A stretch of DNA of 64,000 nt from CFX5 sp023384495 (GCA_048499455.1 JASNZV010000004.1:186001-250000), one strand, 5' to 3'. Shown: positions 54,142 through 63,751, numbered from the stretch's first letter. A program made the numbers and translations. The notes: generated by a model from the letters alone, not told the origin.

Positions 54142-55011
54142 TTGAACACCCGCACTGGTCACTTCCCGATTGGCTTCCGCCGTGGCGGGACAAATTGGCA
54201 AAAAGAAATCCACGCGCTGATCGCGTGGAGCAAGGCGAACGCGATCTCGTGTATCGACCTGGGCAAAGATGCGCCCGACGTGGGCCAGGCCGTGCTCGAC
54301 GCCGGCCTGCGCATAGGCTCGGTCGATCTGCTCGACAACAAGGGCATGATCTCGCCCGACAAGACGACGCGCGACAAGGCCATCGCCGCCAACGCCCAAT
54401 ATGTGGAGTCGTGCGCCCAATTGGGCGCGGTCAATCACTTTTTGGTGATGCTGCCCGAGAAGCCCGAGCTGCCGCGCAGCGAGAACTTTGGCTTCATGGT
54501 CGACAGCTTTCGCCAATTGGCCCCGGCGCTCGAAGCGCACAATGCGCGTTTAGTCATTGAGGGCTGGCCGGGGCCGGGGGCGCTCTGTTGCACGCCCGAA
54601 GGCTATCGCGCCTTTTTCAATGAGGTATCGTCGCCGGCTATGGGCGTCAACTACGACCCGTCGCACCTGGTGCGCATGGGTATCGACTACCTACGCTTTC
54701 TGCGCGAGTTTGGCGGGCGAGTCTATCATGTCCATGGTAAGGACACCGAGTTGCTGGCCGAGGAGACCTATGAATATGGGACCGAACAGCCGGCGACCTT
54801 TGCCCGGCCCATCCGCTTTGGCGCCCACGCCTGGCGCTACACCATCCCCGGCCACGGGCAGGTGCGCTGGGTGGAAGTGATGCGTGGGCTGCAGGCGCTG
54901 AACTATCAGGGCTGTGTCTCTATCGAGCTGGAAGACGCCAACTTCAACGGCGCCACCGAAAGCGAGCAGCAGGGGATCCTGCTGGGCGCGCGCTTCCTGG
55001 CCGGGGTATAA
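54142..55011 (+). CDS. Sugar phosphate isomerase/epimerase (TIM barrel)
   Basis: This 289-residue protein starts at TTG with AAGGAG 8 bp upstream. It is an AP2EC/xylose-isomerase-like barrel: SCIDLGKDAPDVGQAVLDAG, ARLVIEGWPGPGALC (metal Glu), VNYDPSHLVRMGIDYLRFL (Asp and His) and VYHVHGKDTELL (His). It rearranges or epimerises a ketose or sugar acid. It lies 99 bp downstream of the dehydratase and 3 bp upstream of the AstE-like gene, so the last two are surely co-transcribed. It is distinct from the isomerase at 45765. Confidence 0.85.
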   Translation: MNTRTGHFPIGFRRGGTNWQKEIHALIAWSKANAISCIDLGKDAPDVGQAVLDAGLRIGSVDLLDNKGMISPDKTTRDKAIAANAQYVESCAQLGAVNHFLVMLPEKPELPRSENFGFMVDSFRQLAPALEAHNARLVIEGWPGPGALCCTPEGYRAFFNEVSSPAMGVNYDPSHLVRMGIDYLRFLREFGGRVYHVHGKDTELLAEETYEYGTEQPATFARPIRFGAHAWRYTIPGHGQVRWVEVMRGLQALNYQGCVSIELEDANFNGATESEQQGILLGARFLAGV

Positions 55012-55014
55012 ACC

Positions 55015-56019
55015 ATGAGCGACAGCCCAATCTTTACCACCATTGACTACGAGCGTGAGGGCAAGCAACTGGGCGTGTTGCAAGTTCCACAATCGTTCAA
55101 CACCGCGGGGTGGGCGAACTATTTCATCCCCATCGGGGTGGTCAAAAACGGCGCTGGCCCCACCGCCCTGCTGATTGGCGGCAACCACGGCGACGAGTAT
55201 GAGGGCCAGGTGACGCTGATGAATCTGGCGCGCGAGCTCGACCCCGCCCAGGTGCAGGGGAGGCTAATTATGCTCCCCATGCTCAACCGGCCAGCCGCCG
55301 AGGCGGGGGCGCGCCTCTCGCCGCTGGATGGGCGCAACATGAACCGCGCCTTTCCAGGCCGGCGCAACGACACCATCACCGGCCAGATCGCGCATTATGT
55401 CTCACAAGCGCTGTTGCCCCTGGCCGACATCGTCATCGATATCCATTCGGGCGGGCGCACGCTGCAATTTCTGCCCTCGGTGAACATGCACAACCTGGCC
55501 AACCGGCAGCAGTTCGACGAAATGGTGCGCGCCGCCAAGGCATGGGGAGCGCCCTATGTCTTCATCTATGAAGATGTGGCGGGCGAAGGGCTGCTGCCCT
55601 CTTATGCCGAGAGCCTGGGCAAGATCACGCTGGGCACCGAGCTGGGCAGCGCCAGCCAGTTTGGCGCATCCATGCTACGGCTGGCCGCCGATGGGGTGAA
55701 GAATGTGCTGCGCCTCTACGGAATTCTGAGCGGTGAATCGGCGCCGCCGCCTGCCGGCCAACAGGTGGTGGAGGCCTCACAGCGCGACGATTACATCATG
55801 GCGCCGGTGAGCGGCGTCTTTGAACCTTTTCTGGAAATGGGTGACTCGGTGGCGGCGGGGCAGGCCATCGGCCAACTCTTCTCAACGGAGCAGCCGTTCG
55901 TGTCGCCCACACCGGTGGTGGCGCGCACCAGTGGCATCCTCTTTGGCCGCGCCGGCTTCCCGTTGGTTCAGCAGGGCGCCTGCGTGGGAACGATTGTGCG
56001 CCCGGTGGGCGACTTTTAG
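55015..56019 (+). CDS. AstE/aspartoacylase-like (M14-type) zinc amidohydrolase
   Basis: This 334-residue protein has the zinc site GGNHGDEYEG (His-x2-Glu) and DIHSGGRTLQF (second His) of the succinylglutamate desuccinylase/aspartoacylase family, and the Arg-rich RNMNRAFPGRRND. The closest-looking group is N-alpha-acetyl-2,4-diaminobutyrate or ectoine-hydrolysing DoeB/EutE-like enzymes, judging by LGVLQVPQSFNTAGWANYF. Zn-dependent cleavage of an N-acyl amino compound is expected. It has no signal peptide. It is the last gene of the run and probably removes an acyl group in the same pathway. Confidence 0.8.
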   Translation: MSDSPIFTTIDYEREGKQLGVLQVPQSFNTAGWANYFIPIGVVKNGAGPTALLIGGNHGDEYEGQVTLMNLARELDPAQVQGRLIMLPMLNRPAAEAGARLSPLDGRNMNRAFPGRRNDTITGQIAHYVSQALLPLADIVIDIHSGGRTLQFLPSVNMHNLANRQQFDEMVRAAKAWGAPYVFIYEDVAGEGLLPSYAESLGKITLGTELGSASQFGASMLRLAADGVKNVLRLYGILSGESAPPPAGQQVVEASQRDDYIMAPVSGVFEPFLEMGDSVAAGQAIGQLFSTEQPFVSPTPVVARTSGILFGRAGFPLVQQGACVGTIVRPVGDF

Positions 56020-56126
56020 CCCCTTGCCGGGTAGCCCTGCGGCCCACCTTGCGGACAGGGTGATTTGGTTCGATCCGCACCCGTGATTCGACTGGATTGT
56101 TAGAATCAGAAAGCATAGGTAACGCT

Positions 56127-57920
56127 ATGAGCAGTCCGATTCCTCTTCTCGTCCATGCCACGCATGAAGCGGGGCTTAAGGTGGGCGGCATCGGCGCCGT
56201 GCTGGATGGGCTGCTGGGCGCCCGCGCCTACAACGAACAGGTGCAGCGTACGGTGTTGGTGGGGCCCATGAACGGCGGCGACAGCGTGGAAATGGAACGC
56301 CTCGTTCACCCGCGCAACGGGTTGACCATCCGCTACAGCAGCCTGCACGGCGTCTTCGATGGCGTCCCCACTCCGTTGCGGGCGTCGTTGCAACAGGTAG
56401 AGCAGTTGTTCGAAGTAGCGCTGCTCTACGGCGTTCGCCACTTTGGCGCGTTCAGCCATGAAGTGTTGCTGGTGGATGTGACCAACCCGAACCGGCAGCA
56501 GGTGAACAATTTCAAGTTCTTCCTCTGGCAACACTATGGGTTGGACTGCGCCCGCTACGAAACAAACCCGGAGTTCAGCCACTACACCACGATTGCGCCG
56601 CCGCTCTTTGCCGCGCTCAAAGCGGTGGGGGCCGATGCCGGGCTGACGCCGGGCCAGAAGTTCATCATGGCGCACGAGTGGTTGGGGATGCCGGTGGTCT
56701 TCGCCGCGCAGATGACCGAGCCGGGGCAGTGGCGCACGGTGTTCTACGCCCACGAGATGACCACCGCGCGCTTGCTCATCGAGGGCCATAGCGGGCACGA
56801 CACTCGCTTCTACAATGCGCTCTTCAAGGCCAAAGAGTGGGGTTTGGATCTGGAGAGTGTTTTTGGCAATCAGGATGGCTACTTCAAGCACGCCATCCTC
56901 AAACAGGCCGCCCGCTGCGACAATATCTTTGCCGTGGGTGACCTGGTGGTCGAAGAGCTGCGTTTTTTGGGTGGCGGCGTGGGCCGCGCCAATATCGACC
57001 TCGTCTACAACGGCGTCCCCGCCAGTGAGATCACGGTGCTGGAAAAGCTAGAATCGAAGCGTCATCTGCAAAAGTATTGCGAGAATCTGCTCGGCTATAC
57101 GCCCGACTACGTCTTCACCCATGTGACGCGGCTGGTGCTCTCCAAGGCGCTCTGGCGCGACCTGCGGGTGATGGAACATCTGGACCGTCACCTGCAACAG
57201 ACCGGGAAACGGGCGGTCTTGCTGGTGTTGAGCACCAGCCTGCCCGCCGGGCGGCGCCCGGAGTGGATCCATGCGTGGGAGGCGCAGTATGGCTGGCCGG
57301 TGGGCCACCGCGGCGACAACGGCGACCTGGTCGACCAGGAAGTCAGTTTCTTTTTTGATGGCGTAGAGCCGTTCAACCGGCGAGCGCAGGCCAGCCAGGC
57401 GGTGCTCATCAATCAATTTGGCTGGAGCCGTGACCGCTGTGGCCAACGCATGCCCGCCGAGATGGAGTTTTTGGACATTCGCAAGGGCAGCGACTTGGAG
57501 TTTGGGCAGAGCATCTACGAGCCTTTTGGCATCGCCCAGGTGGAGCCGTTGAGTTTTGGCGCGCTCTGCTGCGTCTCTAACGTTTGCGGCTGTGTGGGCT
57601 TTGTGGCGAGGGCAGCCGAAGGGGTTGAGCGTATGCCAAACATCGTTGTGGCCGATTATGTAAGCCTGCCCCAGGGTTACTGGCTGGGCAGCCCCTACGA
57701 TGCGCTGGCGATTGACCAGGGCGTGCGCGATTGGATCGAGCAGAACAACAGCGCAAGCGCAGCCAGGGCAATCAGCGAACGGTTGCCGCAAGACCAGGCC
57801 CAACTCGAAGCACTGTTGGCTCAGGGGCAGGCGCTGGCCCAAAAGATGAGTTGGGAGGTGGTGGTGACTGACTATATGCTGCCGGGGCTGCATAAGATTC
57901 ATGGGGTGACATCGGGCTGA
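56127..57920 (+). CDS. Glycogen/starch synthase-like glycosyltransferase
   Basis: From the ATG at 56127 the protein has 597 residues. The GT-B fold is visible: the start ATHEAGLKVGGIGAVLDGLL resembles the ADP-glucose-binding K-x-GG loop, and the C-terminal acceptor block QSIYEPFGIAQVEPLSFGAL matches the E-x7-E signature of GT4/5-type synthases. FYAHEMTTARLL and the VYNGVPASEI region fit the domain linker. It is longer than E. coli GlgA (477) and has an extra ~100-residue middle region. Its place just upstream of the branching enzyme supports a role in glycogen synthesis, elongating alpha-1,4 chains. Confidence 0.75.
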   Translation: MSSPIPLLVHATHEAGLKVGGIGAVLDGLLGARAYNEQVQRTVLVGPMNGGDSVEMERLVHPRNGLTIRYSSLHGVFDGVPTPLRASLQQVEQLFEVALLYGVRHFGAFSHEVLLVDVTNPNRQQVNNFKFFLWQHYGLDCARYETNPEFSHYTTIAPPLFAALKAVGADAGLTPGQKFIMAHEWLGMPVVFAAQMTEPGQWRTVFYAHEMTTARLLIEGHSGHDTRFYNALFKAKEWGLDLESVFGNQDGYFKHAILKQAARCDNIFAVGDLVVEELRFLGGGVGRANIDLVYNGVPASEITVLEKLESKRHLQKYCENLLGYTPDYVFTHVTRLVLSKALWRDLRVMEHLDRHLQQTGKRAVLLVLSTSLPAGRRPEWIHAWEAQYGWPVGHRGDNGDLVDQEVSFFFDGVEPFNRRAQASQAVLINQFGWSRDRCGQRMPAEMEFLDIRKGSDLEFGQSIYEPFGIAQVEPLSFGALCCVSNVCGCVGFVARAAEGVERMPNIVVADYVSLPQGYWLGSPYDALAIDQGVRDWIEQNNSASAARAISERLPQDQAQLEALLAQGQALAQKMSWEVVVTDYMLPGLHKIHGVTSG

Positions 57921-57976
57921 TGTTCATCGTAACATTTCCGAATTTACATAAGGTCTGATAAGATTGAGCATACGCT

Positions 57977-60229
57977 ATGGCCAAAGGAAGCTCGACCTCA
58001 CCCCAACAATCCATGACTGCGTCGCCGGGGGATGTGGACGCCATTGTGGGCGGCTATCACGGTGCGCCCTTTGCTGTCTTGGGCCCGCATGTCGCGCAGG
58101 TTGACGGGGAGGAACGATTTGTGATCCGCGCCTTCCGCCCGTTGGATGCGCGGGTGCTGGTCGTCTCGCTCGAAGAGGGTGAGCACACGCCCATGCAGCG
58201 CGTCCACGATGCGGGCCTTTTCGAGGTCTGTTTCCCTGTGGGGGTGGCGCCGTTTCGCTACCGGCTGGTGGCTATCGACCCCACTGGCGCCGAGCATGAG
58301 ATCGAGGACCCCTACCGCTTCCCGCTCCAGTGGAGCGAATTTGACCTTCATCTCTTTGGAGAAGGCAATCTCTTTGAGGCATACACCCGATTCGGCGCGC
58401 ATATGATCACCGTGGACGGCGTACGTGGCGTCCATTTTGCAGTCTGGGCGCCCAATGCGCAGCGGGTGAGCGTGATCGGGCCATTCAATGGTTGGGACAC
58501 ACGCACCCATCCCATGCAGCGCCACAGCGATGTTGGTGTGTGGGAACTCTTCATCCCCCACCTGCCCCAGGGGACCGTTTATAAGTATGCGGTTAAGTCG
58601 CGCTTTTTGGGCTATGAGATCGACAAGAGCGACCCCTATGGCTTCTACGCCGAACTACGCCCCAACACAGGCTCACGCATCTGGGACATCGACCAGTACA
58701 CCTGGCATGACGAGGAGTGGATGGCCCAACGCCCGACCCGCCAGGCGCTCGATCAGCCCATCAACATCTACGAAGTGCACCTGGGCAGTTGGCGGCGCGT
58801 CCCCGAAAATAATGGTTTTTTGAACTATCGCGACCTGGCCCACCAGCTCGTTGACTATGCGCAGAAGATGGGGTATACCCATCTGGAACTGTTGCCGATT
58901 ACCGAGCACCCCTTCGATGGGTCGTGGGGCTATCAGTGCACCGGCTACTTCGCCCCCACCAGCCGCCACGGAACGCCCGACGATTTCATGTATTTTGTCG
59001 ATTATTGCCATCAGCACAACATTGGCGTGATCCTCGATTGGGTGCCGGCCCACTTTCCGCGCGACGCACATGGCCTCGGCTTCTTTGACGGCACCCACCT
59101 CTACGAGCACGCCGACCCACGTCAGGGCGAACAGCGCGACTGGGGCACCAAGGTCTTTAACTTTGGGCGCAACGAAGTGCGCAACTTTCTGCTCAACAGC
59201 GCGCTCTTTTGGCTCAAGAAGTATCATCTCGACGGTCTGCGCGTAGACGCGGTCGCATCGATGCTCTATCTGGACTTTAGCCGCGAGACTAGTGAATGGA
59301 TTCCCAATCGCTACGGCGGGCGCGAAAATCTGGAGGCCATCGACTTTATCCGCCGCTTCAACGAGCTGACCCACACCGAGGCGCCGGGGGTGTTGACCAT
59401 CGCCGAAGAGAGCACCGCCTGGCCCATGGTCTCGCGCCCGACCTATACCGGTGGGTTGGGCTTTGACCTCAAATGGAACATGGGCTGGATGCATGACATG
59501 CTCAATTACATGGAGAAGGACCCCGTTCACCGCAGTTACTATCAGGGCCAGATCACCTTTAGCCTCATGTATGCCTTTAGCGAAAACTTTGTGCTGCCCT
59601 TCAGCCATGATGAGGTCGTTCACCTCAAGCGTTCCATGCTTGACAAAATGCCCGGGGATCTCTGGCAAAAATTTGCCAATTTGCGCGCGCTCTACGCCTA
59701 TATGATTGGCCATCCCGGCAAGAAGCTGCTTTTTATGGGCGGTGAGTTCGGACAATGGACCGAATGGAACGAGGCTAAAAGTCTGGATTGGCACCTGCTC
59801 GATTACCCGGCCCACATTCAATTGCAGGGCTTTGCCGCCGCGCTAAACCACCTCTATCTGCGTGAGCCGGCGCTCCATCAGGTGGAAACCAGTTGGGAGG
59901 GGTTCCAGTGGATTGACCTGAGCGATGCGGCGCAATCGATCATCAGCTTTTGTCGCCGTGCGGCCAACGGCGACGATCTGCTTGTCTTTGTCTGCAATTT
60001 CACACCAGTGCCTCGGCTTGGCTATCGGGTGGGACTGCCAAGCCCAGGCGTCTACCGCGAAGTGCTCAACAGCGACTGGACACAGTTTGGCGGCAGCGGG
60101 GTTGGCAACCCGATCGAGTTGCCAAGCGCGCCGATTGCCTGGCAAAGTTGCTCATGCTCGGCGCTGCTCAACCTGCCACCGCTCGGGGTCATTGTCCTTA
60201 AGCCGTCTAGTGTCGCCTCCGGCGCGTAA
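57977..60229 (+). CDS. glgB: 1,4-alpha-glucan branching enzyme
   Basis: This 750-residue enzyme introduces alpha-1,6 branches into glycogen. Two CBM48-like N-terminal domains occupy about residues 20-230. The GH13 catalytic barrel has YQCTGYFAPTSRHG, the nucleophile Asp in DGLRVDAVASMLYL (about 424), the acid Glu in TIAEESTAWP (about 476) and the Asp in LPFSHDEVVHLKRS (about 543). A C-terminal beta domain follows. Length is slightly above E. coli GlgB (728). It follows the synthase gene by 56 bp. No glgC, glgP or glgX lies in the window. Confidence 0.95.
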   Translation: MAKGSSTSPQQSMTASPGDVDAIVGGYHGAPFAVLGPHVAQVDGEERFVIRAFRPLDARVLVVSLEEGEHTPMQRVHDAGLFEVCFPVGVAPFRYRLVAIDPTGAEHEIEDPYRFPLQWSEFDLHLFGEGNLFEAYTRFGAHMITVDGVRGVHFAVWAPNAQRVSVIGPFNGWDTRTHPMQRHSDVGVWELFIPHLPQGTVYKYAVKSRFLGYEIDKSDPYGFYAELRPNTGSRIWDIDQYTWHDEEWMAQRPTRQALDQPINIYEVHLGSWRRVPENNGFLNYRDLAHQLVDYAQKMGYTHLELLPITEHPFDGSWGYQCTGYFAPTSRHGTPDDFMYFVDYCHQHNIGVILDWVPAHFPRDAHGLGFFDGTHLYEHADPRQGEQRDWGTKVFNFGRNEVRNFLLNSALFWLKKYHLDGLRVDAVASMLYLDFSRETSEWIPNRYGGRENLEAIDFIRRFNELTHTEAPGVLTIAEESTAWPMVSRPTYTGGLGFDLKWNMGWMHDMLNYMEKDPVHRSYYQGQITFSLMYAFSENFVLPFSHDEVVHLKRSMLDKMPGDLWQKFANLRALYAYMIGHPGKKLLFMGGEFGQWTEWNEAKSLDWHLLDYPAHIQLQGFAAALNHLYLREPALHQVETSWEGFQWIDLSDAAQSIISFCRRAANGDDLLVFVCNFTPVPRLGYRVGLPSPGVYREVLNSDWTQFGGSGVGNPIELPSAPIAWQSCSCSALLNLPPLGVIVLKPSSVASGA

Positions 60230-60252
60230 TTCTGTATGTTTCGAGGTTCGGC

Positions 60253-61383
60253 ATGACTACGGAGAGAAGAACGCAGTCGTTGATCCAAGTGGTTGAGGAT
60301 GACACCAATCTCAACATGGCGATCAGCGAGACACTCCGCTCCTATGACTTCATCGTGGAATCGTTTGCCAATGGCGCTGAAGCGCTGGCCTGGTTGGAAA
60401 CGAACCGCCCCGACATCATCCTCTGCGATATCATGATGCCACAAATGGATGGCTATACCTTTCTGCGCAATACGCGCGCCGACCCACGGCTGCGCAGCCT
60501 GCCCTTCATCTTTCTGACAGCCCGCACCTCGATGGACGACCAGCGTCTGGCCCGCGAGATCGGCGTCGAAGATTATCTCATCAAGCCCATCGACAGCGAA
60601 AATCTGGTGATCGCCATTCGCAATGCGCTGCGTCGCCGGCAGACGATGGAAGACGAAATGCAGGAGCAGATGGATGCGCTGCGCAATCGTATTGTCACGG
60701 TTCTCCAGCACGAATTTCGGACACCGCTCACATTTGTGCTGGGCTATGGGGAGTATCTGCTGGAGGCCATCGAGACGGGCTTCGACCAAGACGAGTTGCG
60801 CACGTCTGTTGCAGCTATCCTTGATGGCGGGCGACGGCTCCAGCGTCTCATCGAAAGCTTTTTGTTGCTGGCCGAAATTCAGAACTACACGCTCAAAACC
60901 GACGAATTGCGCGACTTGAGCGGCCTCTGGCTGTGGACAAGCGCGATCCAGGGGTTTCAAGCGCTCTATGCCGAGGCGGGTCTGTCTATCCGCCTGGTCG
61001 AACAGAATGAGCATCTCATCATCAATGGCAGTTCACAACTGCTGGAAGAGGCGCTGCGCCGGCTGCTCGATAATGCCCTGCGCTATGCCCGGCCAGACTC
61101 AACCGGCGTCACCGTGTCGGTGGAATGGCTCGAACCCTATGTCGGCCTGCGCATCGAAGACGATGGCGTCGGCATGACGCCCGAACAGGTCAAGGCGTTG
61201 GCCCGGCCCTTTGAACAGCCCGACCGTGAAAACCGAACCGTTCCCGGCGCCGGCCTCAGCCTGGCGCTGATCAATCACATTGCCAAGATGCACGGCGGAA
61301 GCTTGGAAATCGAAAGCACGTACGGCGCGGGCAGTGTCTTCACCCTCTGGCTGCCTGCCGCTACAGACAGCAGCGAAGCCTGA
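60253..61383 (+). CDS. Receiver-histidine kinase protein
   Basis: This 376-residue soluble protein begins with a receiver domain: VVEDDTNLNM, phospho-acceptor Asp in IILCDIMMPQMDGY, Thr in FLTARTS, Lys in YLIKPIDSENL. A HisKA domain follows with LQHEFRTPLTFVLGYGEYLL (His), then a HATPase domain with RLLDNALRYARPDSTG, DDGVGM and GAGLSLALIN. Input by phosphotransfer and output by autophosphorylation are therefore combined, as in proteins inside phosphorelays. GAGG precedes the ATG by 7 bp. No partner kinase or regulator is adjacent. Confidence 0.9.
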   Translation: MTTERRTQSLIQVVEDDTNLNMAISETLRSYDFIVESFANGAEALAWLETNRPDIILCDIMMPQMDGYTFLRNTRADPRLRSLPFIFLTARTSMDDQRLAREIGVEDYLIKPIDSENLVIAIRNALRRRQTMEDEMQEQMDALRNRIVTVLQHEFRTPLTFVLGYGEYLLEAIETGFDQDELRTSVAAILDGGRRLQRLIESFLLLAEIQNYTLKTDELRDLSGLWLWTSAIQGFQALYAEAGLSIRLVEQNEHLIINGSSQLLEEALRRLLDNALRYARPDSTGVTVSVEWLEPYVGLRIEDDGVGMTPEQVKALARPFEQPDRENRTVPGAGLSLALINHIAKMHGGSLEIESTYGAGSVFTLWLPAATDSSEA

Positions 61384-61397
61384 ACCATTGCCTTGCC

Positions 61398-62627
61398 ATG
61401 CCCACTCAACTTGCCATCGTCAATGGCCGCGCCCCGGTCACCGCCATGCCTTCCACCCCTGCGCCCACAACGCAGACCACGGGCGGCATGGTCGACGTCT
61501 CCGTAACGGCCAACGGGGGGCGCATCGCCGGGTTGCACGCGCCATCCGGTTTGCCCCCCACCGCGCTCACCACGTTGGACGCCGAGGGCTACACCGTGTT
61601 GCCCGGCTTTGTCGATGTCCATATCCACGGCAGCGACGGGGTGGATGTGATGGATGCAAGCCCAGCCGGGTTGGCGACGTTGGCCAGCTTTCTCGCTACG
61701 CATGGGGTGACGAGCTTCCTCGCCACAACCATGACGGCGCCCCATGACGCCATTCGCAACGCGGTGGCGGCGGTGGCGACGTACATGGCCAACCCGTCTG
61801 CAGGGGCGCGCATTCTCGGCGTACACGTGGAGGGGCCGTACATCAGCCCACACTTTCCCGGCGCCCAGCCCGCCTCGTTGATCCGCCCACCCAACCTCAC
61901 CGAATTTGCCGAGTTGCTGGCCGCCGGCCCCGTCCGCATGATCACGCTGGCGCCCGAAGCGCCGGGCGCCCACGCACTGATCCGGGCGGCGGTGGCGGTG
62001 GGGATCACGGTGGCGCTCGGCCACACCAACGCCAGCTATGAGGAATGCCAGGCCGCCAGTGCGCTGGGCGTTCGCCAGGCCACACACACCTACAACGCCA
62101 TGCGCGGGCTTCATCATCGAGAACCGGGCGCCCTGGGCGCTGTGCTTAGCAATGATGCCCTCTATGCCCAGCTCATCGCCGACTTCGTCCACGTTCACCC
62201 GGCGGGCATCCAAATTTTGGCTCGCTGCAAGGGGGTCGAACGCATGGTGCTGATCACAGACGCCATGCGCGCCGCCGGTCTCGGTCCCGGTGACTATGAG
62301 TTGGGGGGCCAGCCAGTGAAGGTAGCCGACGGTGAGTGTCGCCTGGCCGATGGCGTGCTGGCGGGCAGCATCCTCACGATGGATCAGGCGTTGCGCAATT
62401 TCATCGCAGCTACGGGTCTTTCACTGGCCGAGGCATGGCCCGTCAGCAGCCGCACACCGGCGCATTCGATTGGATTCGGAGCAGAAGTGGGGACGCTGAC
62501 GCCCGGCGCATACGCCGATCTGGTGTTGCTGGACGCAAGGCTCCAGGTTGTGGCAACCGTTGTAGCAGGGGAAATTGTCTATCTACGCGATGCGGAGCGG
62601 AAAACGCAGACGATGATGACCGCCTGA
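61398..62627 (+). CDS. nagA: N-acetylglucosamine-6-phosphate deacetylase, copy 2
   Basis: This 409-residue enzyme removes acetate from N-acetylglucosamine-6-phosphate, the first committed step after import. It has VDVHIHGSDG, HVEGPYISPHFPGAQ (metal Glu), ALGHTNASYEE and QATHTYNAMRGLHHREPGAL (metal His residues), ADFVHVHPAG and LITDAMRAAGLGPG (catalytic Asp), all canonical. A stretch of about 20 Pro/Thr-rich residues after MPTQLAIVNGRA is unusual and probably a surface loop. It lies 14 bp after the receiver-kinase stop. Compare the more diverged copy at 49127-50338. Confidence 0.92.
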   Translation: MPTQLAIVNGRAPVTAMPSTPAPTTQTTGGMVDVSVTANGGRIAGLHAPSGLPPTALTTLDAEGYTVLPGFVDVHIHGSDGVDVMDASPAGLATLASFLATHGVTSFLATTMTAPHDAIRNAVAAVATYMANPSAGARILGVHVEGPYISPHFPGAQPASLIRPPNLTEFAELLAAGPVRMITLAPEAPGAHALIRAAVAVGITVALGHTNASYEECQAASALGVRQATHTYNAMRGLHHREPGALGAVLSNDALYAQLIADFVHVHPAGIQILARCKGVERMVLITDAMRAAGLGPGDYELGGQPVKVADGECRLADGVLAGSILTMDQALRNFIAATGLSLAEAWPVSSRTPAHSIGFGAEVGTLTPGAYADLVLLDARLQVVATVVAGEIVYLRDAERKTQTMMTA

Positions 62628-62686
62628 CGTTTTCTGCGTGGCGCCTATCGGATCTGTGGCGTTGCCTATCGGGGGGTGCTTGCGTC

Positions 62687-63751
62687 TTATTCATACTTGA
62701 TCCACGGGTCGAGCGCGTCGCGCAGGCCGTCGCCCAGCAGATAGATAGAGATGGTGGTCACAAAGATGAAGAAGCCCGGCGCCAATACAAGCCAGGGCGC
62801 ATCGGTGAAGTTGCCCAGCGAACCCTGCATCATGTTGCCCCAACTTGGCCGCGGCGGACCAATACCCACACCCAGATAGCTCAGCCCGGCCTCGAAAATG
62901 ATCGCGCTGGCGATGTTGAAAATGGCCGACACGATGATGATGGATGAAACATTGGGCAGGATGTGTTTGACCATCACCCGCCAACTCGAACTGCCAATCG
63001 AGCGGCTGGCCACCACATAGTCTCGCTCGCGCACCGAAAAGATCTGCCCACGCACCAGGCGCGAGAGGCCCATCCAGCCAAAGACGCCGATGAGGATCGC
63101 CAACCCCTCGGGGCCCGGCGAAAAGATGCGCGACAGAATGATCAGCAAAAAGAGTAACGGGATGCTGCCCAGCGTCAGAATGATGGCGTTGATGATGTCG
63201 TCGATGCGGGTGGTGGCGTAATAGCCGCTGATCAAGCCCATGAGTACGCCGAGCGTCATCGAGACGCCGGCCACCCAGACCCCGATGCGCAGCGAGATGC
63301 GCCCCCCGTGAATCCCGCGCGTTAGTACATCGCGCCCGGCGTCATCCGTCCCCATCCAGTGGCATCCGCCCCGTTCGGCGCGTAGACAGACGCCCAGGCC
63401 TTGCACCGATGTGCGCGTGATCTCGCCCCATAGGCCCCACGGGCAACCTGCGCTGGTGTTACAACCGCGTGTGAATTGCTGAAAGATGGGCCAGGATTCG
63501 TTGGCCCAGGTAGGCGGCTTGTTGCGCATGCGCAAGTTCGTGCGGGTTGGATCAAAGCCCAACACGTTGCTGCCGATCCACGGGGCGGCCAACGACAGCC
63601 CGACCATCACCACAAGCACGACAAAGGCAATCAGGGCGAGCTTATCTTTGAGCAACTTGCGGCCAACTGCGCCCCAATAGCTTTGAATTCGCGGGCTGGC
63701 CGCGGCGGCTTCTCTGCCGGACGGGGAAAGACTCAGTGTTCCTTGCGCCAT
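62687..63751 (-). CDS. ABC transporter permease, DppC/OppC type
   Basis: This 354-residue inner-membrane protein has the family layout: one N-terminal membrane segment (LALIAFVVLVVMVGLSLAAPW), then the GTDDAGRDVLTR entry motif, and five further segments. The EAA-like coupling motif is near the C-terminus (SSIIIVSAIFNIASAIIFEA, then GLSYLGVGIGPPRPSWGNM). Between the first segment and GTDDAGRDV there is an extracytoplasmic insert of about 60 residues with four Cys and several Trp (CNTSAGCPWGLWGEITRT), longer than in E. coli DppC. The partner DppB, ATPases and receptor must lie beyond the window or elsewhere. Confidence 0.9.
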   Translation of the reverse strand: MAQGTLSLSPSGREAAAASPRIQSYWGAVGRKLLKDKLALIAFVVLVVMVGLSLAAPWIGSNVLGFDPTRTNLRMRNKPPTWANESWPIFQQFTRGCNTSAGCPWGLWGEITRTSVQGLGVCLRAERGGCHWMGTDDAGRDVLTRGIHGGRISLRIGVWVAGVSMTLGVLMGLISGYYATTRIDDIINAIILTLGSIPLLFLLIILSRIFSPGPEGLAILIGVFGWMGLSRLVRGQIFSVRERDYVVASRSIGSSSWRVMVKHILPNVSSIIIVSAIFNIASAIIFEAGLSYLGVGIGPPRPSWGNMMQGSLGNFTDAPWLVLAPGFFIFVTTISIYLLGDGLRDALDPWIKYE

